Below are positions 1-5,389 of a stretch of DNA of 17,201 nt, in pieces. This DNA comes from Gammaproteobacteria bacterium (GTDB taxonomy: Bacteria > Pseudomonadota > Gammaproteobacteria > SG8-11), in contig JACQEQ010000019.1 of NCBI GenBank assembly GCA_016200445.1, forward strand, positions 1 to 17,201, given 5' to 3'. The notes below the pieces were generated by a model. That model was not told the DNA's origin and searched no databases. It was given only the letters and a program-made list of their open reading frames with translations. Each line of letters opens with the position of its first letter. The stretch's first letter is position 1. The position numbers and the translations under genes are program-made.

Positions 1-702
1 CGGGTGGCCCACACCATCCAGGTGACGGCGGATTTGATGCAGGCGCCCGGTGTCGATGACAATACTCAATATAGATGTGTCGGACACCGCATCATAACTT
101 TCGACCGTGTATTCGGTATGCGCGGTTTTGCCATCCAGCGGCGCATCGATGCCCCCTTGCGCCGCTGTGGGTTGACCGCGCACCTGCACCCAATAACGCT
201 TATAAACCGCATTGTTTTGAAATAACGCGGACAAGCGTGCCGCAGCGTTCTGGCTGTGTGCTACCAGCATCAAACCGGAGGCTTCACGGTCCAGGCGATG
301 CACCAAAAACACCGGACGCTGCATTTTGAAATGCAGCTCGGCCTGCCGCAGCAACGCGCAATGGTCGCCTTCCATGGTGCCCTGCGCCAGCACGCCGCTC
401 GGTTTGAACCACACGCTATAATCGTGTTCGTCGGCCACTAAGACACTACTTGGCACTGCTTTGGCCAACACTTCGTCGTTGTAATGCAATTCGATTTTTT
501 CGCCCGCATTCAGGGTGGCAGTGGCGCGGCGTAAACGCTTCATCGGCCCGGCGGGCGGCACCAGCCATACCGCGCCTTTGTTCATTGCGTCTTTAATTTT
601 TCCTTTCGAAAACCCGGTACGAACCGCCAACATTTCGCAAGCAGTGGCGGTTTCGGCGACCGCCACGGTGTGGCTGATAATGCGTGTTGTGCTGATACTC
701 AT
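1..702 (-). CDS. RluA-family RNA pseudouridine synthase (C-terminus cut by the window edge)
   Basis: Isomerises specific uridines in rRNA or tRNA to pseudouridine in the cytoplasm. The first 234 codons are visible and the frame is open to base 1, so the C-terminus lies outside. The catalytic-loop motif HRLDREASGL is at residues 135-144 with the nucleophilic Asp at 138. The second family motif, TGRLHQIRRHL, is at 218-228. About 75 residues precede the catalytic domain and could form a small S4-like RNA-binding region (for example FSKGKIKDAMNKGAVWL, 31-47), which I infer only from position. The ATG at 702-700 overlaps the TGA of the upstream DUF488 gene (ATGA), so the two are translationally coupled. 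Which subfamily (RluA, RluC or RluD type) and which RNA target cannot be decided from this fragment. The family call is secure. Confidence 0.93.
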   Translation of the reverse strand, partial: MSISTTRIISHTVAVAETATACEMLAVRTGFSKGKIKDAMNKGAVWLVPPAGPMKRLRRATATLNAGEKIELHYNDEVLAKAVPSSVLVADEHDYSVWFKPSGVLAQGTMEGDHCALLRQAELHFKMQRPVFLVHRLDREASGLMLVAHSQNAAARLSALFQNNAVYKRYWVQVRGQPTAAQGGIDAPLDGKTAHTEYTVESYDAVSDTSILSIVIDTGRLHQIRRHLDGVGHP

Positions 703-1253
703 TGCAGATCCAGTCTCCTCGTTGTGTGTCTATCGTAAATCAATGTCGTAGATTCCCGCCGGACTTCGGCACTCAACACATGTTCGCGCTGCAGCTTGGC
801 TGCAAGCAAATGAATAACCCGCATACCGCGCAACACCAACGCATCGGCGATCAAGCGACGGTGGCAATGTTCCGGCATATGTTCGGCGCAAAGGATTGCA
901 GTGGGTTCGCGCTGGGCAAGATTCAATAATTGCGCAATACCTCGTGCGAATTCCGGGGTGTCCATGTGATCCGCAAACCCGCGCGATGCGGCATCCTGCA
1001 ATGCTTCATGCAGCGAATCGGGCCGCGCGCTACGCCGTCCGCCCAACGCACGTCCAGCCCAATGATAAGTCACTTGCGCAGCATTCAAAGCACTACGGAG
1101 CGTGTCTTGACTAAATTGCGGACAACGCGTTGAATGCGGCACGGCGCGCACGTCGACCACGCAGCTCACCTGCGCATTGCAGATTATTTCCAGCAAACTC
1201 CCGGTGCTGCGGTTACTGTGGCCGAGGGTAAACAAGGCGTGAGTAATGGTCAT
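699..1253 (-). CDS. DUF488 domain protein
   Basis: A 184-residue protein of the DUF488 family, whose biochemical role is not established. Family hallmarks are present: an N-terminal strand with GHSNR (residues 11-15), VVDVRAVPHS (32-41) with the conserved DVR, a GRALGGRR loop (67-74), and a C-terminal block with LCAEHMPEHCHR (121-132), where Cys122, Glu124 and the CHR triad fit the family pattern. Length is typical. The ATG at 1253-1251 has a weak purine-rich GGAA about seven bases upstream. Its stop overlaps the start of the pseudouridine synthase by 4 bases, so the pair forms an operon. The 120-base gap to the right is shared with the divergent PhnD-like gene. The link to RNA modification is suggested only by the operon. 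Confidence 0.9.
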   Translation of the reverse strand: MTITHALFTLGHSNRSTGSLLEIICNAQVSCVVDVRAVPHSTRCPQFSQDTLRSALNAAQVTYHWAGRALGGRRSARPDSLHEALQDAASRGFADHMDTPEFARGIAQLLNLAQREPTAILCAEHMPEHCHRRLIADALVLRGMRVIHLLAAKLQREHVLSAEVRRESTTLIYDRHTTRRLDLQ

Positions 1254-1373
1254 GCTAGTTCCAAATCTCGCAATAAAAATTATTTCGTTGAACTAAACTG
1301 TAACTCAAGATTGCCTCCAATCGACCGTAATACTGACAAAGTTGCAGTCGATATTTCGTTTCGGGAGTTGCCC

Positions 1374-2204
1374 ATGTTCACCCGCTTTTCAATTGCCACT
1401 CTCGTCTGCCTTATTACTGTTATTAGCACTCCTTGTAATGCAGACGCGCCAGCAGCCGCACCCAAGAGCCCGCTTACGTTCGGTGTTGTGCCGCAACAAG
1501 CGGCAGACAAACTAGCGGTGGCGTGGAAACCGCTCCTGGACGATCTGAGTGAAAAAACCGGGCGCACGATTAAATTCGAGTCCGCTACGGACATTGCATC
1601 GTTCGACAAACGCACGGCGAACGGTGATTTTGATCTGGTATATATGAATCCGATGTATTACACCGAGGTGCACCAGTCGGTCGGATATCAAGTTTTTGCA
1701 AAAGAAAAAGACACCTTATTAAAAGGAATGCTGGTCGTAAAAAAAGATAGCCCGTATCTAAAACTAGAAGATCTCGCAGGCAAAACCATTGTGTTCCCCG
1801 GGCCGATTTCATTCGCAGCCACGATTCTGCCGCTGCTCGAATTTAAAGCGAAAAACATCAGCATTTCACCGGTCTACATTGGATCACATGAGGGTGTGTA
1901 CAACGACGTTGCACGCGGGCTGCATGCCGCCGGCGGCGGCGTGGCTAAAACATTGGCGCAAACCGACACGGTGGAGCGCAATGAGCTGCGCGTTTTATGG
2001 TCTAGCGACAGCTATACACCGCATCCGTTTGCTGCCCATCCGCGCGTCGAGCGTGCAGTGGTAGAACAGATAGCAAAAATTCTGTTTGATCTCGATCAGG
2101 ACGAACGCGGCAAAAAAATATTAAAAGAACTGCGTTTTCGCGGCTTTGCCGCCGCCCAGGATGTGGAGTACGAAAAACTCAAGACCCTGAGCAAACAAAA
2201 ATAA
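1374..2204 (+). CDS. PhnD-like phosphate/phosphonate-type periplasmic substrate-binding protein
   Basis: A 276-residue secreted protein resembling the PhnD/PtxB group of solute-binding proteins. Residues 1-24 form a signal peptide (hydrophobic FSIATLVCLITVIS, likely cleavage near ADA-A). The mature part starts LTFGVVPQQ (34-42), followed by a DFDLVYMNPMYY segment (85-96) and LEDLAGKTIVFPGPISFAA (131-149), the region where family members usually carry a Ser/Thr-rich ligand loop. Here the loop reads FPGPISFAA, so the ligand may differ from phosphonate. The ATG at 1374 is chosen because GGGAG (1363-1367) sits before it and the signal peptide starts there; the longer in-frame ORF from 1134 runs through DUF488 sequence. 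No ABC permease or ATPase gene is adjacent, so it may serve a distant transporter or act as a sensor partner. Confidence 0.87.
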   Translation: MFTRFSIATLVCLITVISTPCNADAPAAAPKSPLTFGVVPQQAADKLAVAWKPLLDDLSEKTGRTIKFESATDIASFDKRTANGDFDLVYMNPMYYTEVHQSVGYQVFAKEKDTLLKGMLVVKKDSPYLKLEDLAGKTIVFPGPISFAATILPLLEFKAKNISISPVYIGSHEGVYNDVARGLHAAGGGVAKTLAQTDTVERNELRVLWSSDSYTPHPFAAHPRVERAVVEQIAKILFDLDQDERGKKILKELRFRGFAAAQDVEYEKLKTLSKQK

Positions 2205-2270
2205 TTCGTGTTAAACGCCCATCCAAAAATCACCTCACTTAATTACGAACTCACAGCCCGCATAAAAATC

Positions 2271-2294
2271 TACTGGCGTACGGCAACGCCAGTA
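2271..2294. other. Perfect 9-bp hairpin after the PhnD-like gene
   Basis: TACTGGCGT (2271-2279) and ACGCCAGTA (2286-2294) are exact inverse complements around a 6-base loop. It lies 66 bases after the PhnD-like stop and 77 bases before the SRPBCC-cytochrome c start. On the + strand no T-run follows; on the - strand GATTTTTA follows, but no - strand gene ends here. It could be an attenuator, a stabilising 3' end or a protein site. Confidence 0.4.
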
Positions 2295-2371
2295 TTGACT
2301 GTTTCAGCGGGGTAATTTCTTCACACACTCTGGTGTACCATCGTCCTCCGCGCTTACATCGGAGAATGTTC

Positions 2372-3220
2372 ATGTGGAAAAAACTACTCGTCGGCCTCGT
2401 CGCAATTTTGCTAGTGGCCATAGCCATCGGTTTAGCCCTCCCACGCAATATTCATGTAGAACGCAATACTGTGATTCACGCTGCTCCCAGTGCGGTGTTT
2501 GCTTTCATTAATGACTTCCACAAATTTAATCTTTGGTCGCCGTGGGCAAAACGTGACCCCAACACCCAATACATCTTTAGCGGCCCCGGCCAGGGTGTAG
2601 GTGCAAAAATGGCATGGCGGAGTGAACACCCCAACGTGGGCAACGGCCAGCAGCAGATCATGGTCAGCGACTCTGATCGGCATGTTCAAACCGAGTTGAA
2701 TTTCGGCGATATGGGTACGGCGTTCGCAACTTTTGATTTGGTAATGGATGGCACGGACACACACGTAACCTGGGGTTTCGATCAGGATACCGGCTACAAC
2801 ATTGTGAACCGCTACTTCGGCTTATTGATGGACAAATTCATCGGCCCGGATTATGAGCAGGGTCTTGTCAATTTAAAAACCTTGGCTGAATCCACGCCGC
2901 CCGCTGCGGTAACGCCGGCAACTCCTCCTGCCGTTGCGGCCTCGTCCCCCGCCAGCAGCACCGGACTGGAGCTGGCGCGCATGAGCGGTTGCCTGGCCTG
3001 CCATAGCATCGACAGGAAGGTAGTCGGCCCCGCGTGGAAAGACGTTGCCGCTCGCTACAAAAACCATGCAGATGCCAAGCCGCAACTAATAAATAAAGTC
3101 AAGACTGGTGGTAAAGGCAACTGGGCCGACGTGACGGGTGGCGCACCGATGCCGCCCTACTCGCCGCGTGTCAGCGACACGGACATCACCACGCTCGTCG
3201 AATTCGTGCTCGCACTATGA
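2372..3220 (+). CDS. Membrane-anchored SRPBCC domain fused to a class I cytochrome c
   Basis: A 282-residue two-domain protein. Residues 1-23 are an uncleaved-looking membrane anchor (KKLLVGLVAILLVAIAIGLAL). Residues about 27-172 resemble the SRPBCC/polyketide-cyclase fold: the opening IHVERNTVIHAAPSAVFAFI (27-46) is the typical first strand and helix, followed by NLWSPWAKRDP (53-63) and a C-terminal helix. A Pro/Ala linker (174-196) leads to a compact cytochrome c: CLACH (207-211) binds haem covalently, and Met260 in GGAPMPPYSP is the probable distal ligand, as in c551/c552-type cytochromes. Both domains should lie in the periplasm. The ATG at 2372 is preferred over the one at 2366 because GGAG (2361-2364) is 7 bases before it. 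The stop overlaps the tlpA-like start. Electron partner and any SRPBCC ligand are unknown. Confidence 0.9.
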   Translation: MWKKLLVGLVAILLVAIAIGLALPRNIHVERNTVIHAAPSAVFAFINDFHKFNLWSPWAKRDPNTQYIFSGPGQGVGAKMAWRSEHPNVGNGQQQIMVSDSDRHVQTELNFGDMGTAFATFDLVMDGTDTHVTWGFDQDTGYNIVNRYFGLLMDKFIGPDYEQGLVNLKTLAESTPPAAVTPATPPAVAASSPASSTGLELARMSGCLACHSIDRKVVGPAWKDVAARYKNHADAKPQLINKVKTGGKGNWADVTGGAPMPPYSPRVSDTDITTLVEFVLAL

Positions 3221-3735
3221 AATTCGCTTTAGCCTGCGGCTTCGTGCTGTGCTGCTGGGGACTGGCCGCGCACGGCGCCGACGCGCCCTCCGGCGCTTCA
3301 CCGGTTGGCCAGCGGCGCCCGGCCTTCGATCTGCCCGACGTGCATGGCAAAGCGGTTTCGATGGCACGCTGGGACGGCCGCGTGATTGTGCTAAATTTCT
3401 GGGCCACGTGGTGCACCCCGTGCCGCAAAGAAATTCCGCTCCTCAACGCTCTACAAACCCGTTATATGAAACGCGGCGTGCAAATCGTCGGCCTGGCGGT
3501 GGACAATACTGAGGCGGTAACGCAATTCATGCGGAGTGTCCCAATCCGCTATCCGGTGTTGATCGGCGACCAGGCTGGTATCGAAATCATCGAAGCCTAC
3601 GGCGATCACGCTGGCGCCCTGCCTTACACTGTATTTATCAATCGCGCCGGGATCATCGCCAGCATGGCGAGCGGCGCGCTGACAGAAGAATTCGCACGCT
3701 CATCCATCGAGCGTTTGCTTGCCACTAACAATTAA
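3217..3735 (+). CDS. TlpA/ResA-family periplasmic thiol-disulfide oxidoreductase
   Basis: A 172-residue exported thioredoxin-fold protein. Residues 1-20 are a signal peptide (FALACGFVLCCWGLAAHG), followed by a mature domain starting RRPAFDLPDVHGKAVS (33-48). The active site is FWATWCTPCRKE (61-72) with Cys66 and Cys69; a cis-proline candidate is Pro136 in ALPYTVFINRAG. It has the peroxiredoxin-like layout and length of TlpA/ResA/CcmG relatives, which keep periplasmic cysteines reduced, often those of apocytochrome c. The ATG overlaps the TGA of the SRPBCC-cytochrome c gene and has no ribosome site of its own, so translation is coupled. Inference: it may reduce the CxxCH cysteines of its fused neighbour before haem attachment, or exchange electrons with it. 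Confidence 0.93.
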   Translation: MKFALACGFVLCCWGLAAHGADAPSGASPVGQRRPAFDLPDVHGKAVSMARWDGRVIVLNFWATWCTPCRKEIPLLNALQTRYMKRGVQIVGLAVDNTEAVTQFMRSVPIRYPVLIGDQAGIEIIEAYGDHAGALPYTVFINRAGIIASMASGALTEEFARSSIERLLATNN

Positions 3736-3793
3736 TCCAGCATAACCTCCGCATCGGATTAAACTTCAGCGGTTTTACCACTAACGCCACCGG

Positions 3794-3814
3794 GCAAGTT
3801 GGCTTTGCTTTTTT
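3794..3814 (+). terminator. Weak possible terminator after the TlpA gene
   Basis: GCAAG (3794-3798) can pair with CTTTGC (3803-3808) with one bulged base, followed by six Ts. The stem is short, so this is only a weak candidate, but it is suitably placed between the TlpA gene and the FHA gene. Confidence 0.25.
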
Positions 3815-3931
3815 CAAGCGCTCTGAATTATCATTCCCCGGTCAGATCTAATTAGGATAATTTTCCCAACATAAAACACATCGTCAAGGCGTGGCAAGAC
3901 GTCACCCATATCAGGAACACGGAAGCAGGAA

Positions 3932-4675
3932 ATGCGAGCGATGCGTACCGAAAAATCTAAGACCAGCGTTCCTGATTTTATGATTCAAATTGTCCACCTC
4001 GAAGGACCGCGTCGTGGACAGATCGATGAGCTGCACAAAGAGCGCATCAGTGTAGGCCGCAATCCGGACAGCGACGTCTGCTTTCCCAAGGATCTGCGGA
4101 TTATTTCGCGCCGTCACGCCGAGATTCTGAATTTGGGCGGACGCTTCCTATTACGGAACTTGAGTAAAAATGGTTGCTTGGTCAATGGCAAGCCAACGCA
4201 GATAAAATATTTACAGCAAGGCGATATTTTTACCTTTGCCGAAGGCGGACCCAAGGCACGTTTTCAATATGTTCGACATGTGCCTGCGCCGGTGGAAGTT
4301 GAGCTCCCGCAAGCCGCAAACGCAAGCATTACAATTCAATTAGGATTCAATATTAAAGCGGTGCAGCGCTCCGCCGTGAGCTTGGGTAGTGCTACCGGCT
4401 GTGACTTTGTCATCAGCCACGCGCATGTGTTGGCCAAACATGCACAACTGTCGGTTCGCTCCGGAGAGTATTTTTTGCGTGATTTGAGCCTCACGCAAGC
4501 AACGCTGCTCAACGGCCGTCCAGTTGTAAATGAGGTGCTGCTGCAAAACAAAGATGTGATCGGCTTGGGCAAGGAGGGACCGCAGCTACTCTATCTCGGG
4601 TCCGGATGTTTTGCAGAAGTGCGCGCACGCATGTTGCCAAGAATTCGTAAGGGCCTGCCGCCCGAGGCGATGTGA
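3932..4675 (+). CDS. Tandem FHA-domain protein
   Basis: A 247-residue soluble protein with two forkhead-associated domains and no other recognisable part. FHA1 (about 17-113) has the phosphothreonine-binding residues: SVGR (40-43), SRRH (59-62), and NLSKNG with VNG (76-86). FHA2 (about 132-225) keeps the fold pattern (VSLGSATGCDFVIS, LRDLSLTQATLLNG) but the conserved Arg after Gly is Ser153, SRRH is replaced by LAKH (167-170), and the TNG-type Asn is lost, so it probably no longer binds phosphothreonine. FHA proteins usually dock on substrates of Ser/Thr kinases or on secretion or division complexes; no kinase is near. ATG at 3932 or 3941 are both possible, each with purine-rich sequence upstream (GGAAG at 3921, CAGGAA at 3926). 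It appears monocistronic. Confidence 0.9.
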   Translation: MRAMRTEKSKTSVPDFMIQIVHLEGPRRGQIDELHKERISVGRNPDSDVCFPKDLRIISRRHAEILNLGGRFLLRNLSKNGCLVNGKPTQIKYLQQGDIFTFAEGGPKARFQYVRHVPAPVEVELPQAANASITIQLGFNIKAVQRSAVSLGSATGCDFVISHAHVLAKHAQLSVRSGEYFLRDLSLTQATLLNGRPVVNEVLLQNKDVIGLGKEGPQLLYLGSGCFAEVRARMLPRIRKGLPPEAM

Positions 4676-4705
4676 ATTTAATTTCTGTGTGATCCGGCGC
4701 TAACT

Positions 4706-4942
4706 TCACAACCACTGGGTTACGTAAAATACGCGTAATCCTTCGGAGGATCGCGACGGCCCAATCACTAATGCAGCGAATATACTTGCCGGTTCATCAA
4801 CGCCCGCCATTGCAGCGGATACATTCTCCACGATTCGAACGCACTGCTCCGGCACCCGTGAACGCTTGAGTTTAGGCGCGTACACCAATGCATAACGCGG
4901 TACGGGGGAGTCGGAATCGTCAAATGGAATCAGGGCCGGCAC
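4706..4942 (-). CDS. Small uncharacterised protein (78 residues or slightly longer)
   Basis: Not recognised. The GTG at 4942-4940 has GGAG eight bases upstream (4954-4951), a good site. The product opens MPALIPFDDSDSPVPRYALV, continues with a basic stretch (KLKRSR) and ends EGLRVFYVTQWL. No signal peptide or transmembrane helix is seen, and composition is protein-like. The frame stays open 11 codons upstream of the GTG (back to a TAG at about 4990), and those codons read as plausible protein (for example LNYRNFVGDID), so a non-ATG start such as CTG is also possible. It converges on the FHA gene (30 bases between the stops) and is divergent from the 23-residue peptide unit. It may be real, but only homologues could prove it. 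Confidence 0.45.
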   Translation of the reverse strand: MPALIPFDDSDSPVPRYALVYAPKLKRSRVPEQCVRIVENVSAAMAGVDEPASIFAALVIGPSRSSEGLRVFYVTQWL

Positions 4943-5016
4943 GTCAATATCTCCAACAAAATTTCTGTAATTCAGCCGACAAAATGGCTATTTTTCTGCT
5001 GTAAAGCAACTCGACG

Positions 5017-5045
5017 TTGACCGCGCCAGGGATTGTCATTAAATT
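5017..5045 (+). promoter_or_regulatory. Sigma-70-type promoter of the 23-residue peptide unit
   Basis: TTGACC (5017-5022, five of six matches to the -35 consensus), a 17-base spacer, and TAAATT (5040-5045, four of six for -10). A start near 5052 would give a leader of about 40 bases before the ATG at 5092. Confidence 0.5.
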
Positions 5046-5091
5046 ACCCGCCGTTGAAACCGTTTTTTAACGAATGTTAAAGGGGAGTGTT

Positions 5092-5163
5092 ATGGAACTT
5101 GCTATCATTTTTTTCGTGTCCCTGTTCAGCATCGCGTTCATGGGCATGGTGTTCGGCCAGTAG
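5092..5163 (+). CDS. 23-residue single-helix membrane peptide
   Basis: A very short ORF, ATG 5092 to TAG 5161-5163. AGGGGAG (5081-5087) lies 4 bases upstream, one of the best ribosome sites in the window. The product is almost all hydrophobic: after Met-Glu come LAIIFFVSLFSIAFMGMVFG and a final Gln, enough for one transmembrane helix. There is one acidic residue and no basic one, so it is not a signal peptide followed by a mature part. A promoter-like sequence lies upstream and two hairpins, the second with a T-run, downstream, so the ORF sits in its own short transcription unit. I do not recognise the family. Such mini-proteins often bind and tune larger membrane complexes, but that is inference only. 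It could also be the short ORF of a small RNA. Confidence 0.55.
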   Translation: MELAIIFFVSLFSIAFMGMVFGQ

Positions 5164-5182
5164 TCTTGTCGCCAAATAATTA

Positions 5183-5203
5183 GGGGTTCGTTCGACGAAT
5201 CCC
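5183..5203 (+). other. Stable hairpin in the 3' region of the peptide unit
   Basis: GGGGTTCGT (5183-5191) pairs with ACGAATCCC (5195-5203), nine pairs including one G-U, around a TCG loop. It starts 20 bases after the peptide stop and before the terminator, so it would be part of the same transcript. Confidence 0.5.
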
Positions 5204-5219
5204 AGTACGAGCCGTAACA

Positions 5220-5253
5220 AGCCAGATGTGACTTCGTCCATCTGGCTTTTTTT
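5220..5253 (+). terminator. Rho-independent terminator of the peptide unit
   Basis: AGCCAGATG (5220-5228) and CATCTGGCT (5239-5247) form a perfect 9-bp stem. An inner GAC/GTC pair tightens the loop. Seven Ts (5247-5253) follow. This is a textbook intrinsic terminator on the + strand. Confidence 0.88.
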
Positions 5254-5389
5254 ATTTGATCTGCCGTTTCTAGGTTCAACACCTGGATTGGGTGTAACGG
5301 CGAACCTCCAACGCGCGTGTCCCGCATTGTTTTTTTTATAAATTCGCCTTAATAATGCGCGCCTGTTTCGAACTCAAGAGTGAGCTTTC

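Noticed and set aside
1134..1373. In-frame N-terminal extension of the PhnD-like gene
   Set aside because: It covers the start of the divergent DUF488 gene and would bury the signal peptide; the ATG at 1374 has a good ribosome site.
5067..5327. 86-codon ORF on the - strand across the peptide unit
   Set aside because: It runs antisense through the hairpins and terminator and has no domain or ribosome site of note.
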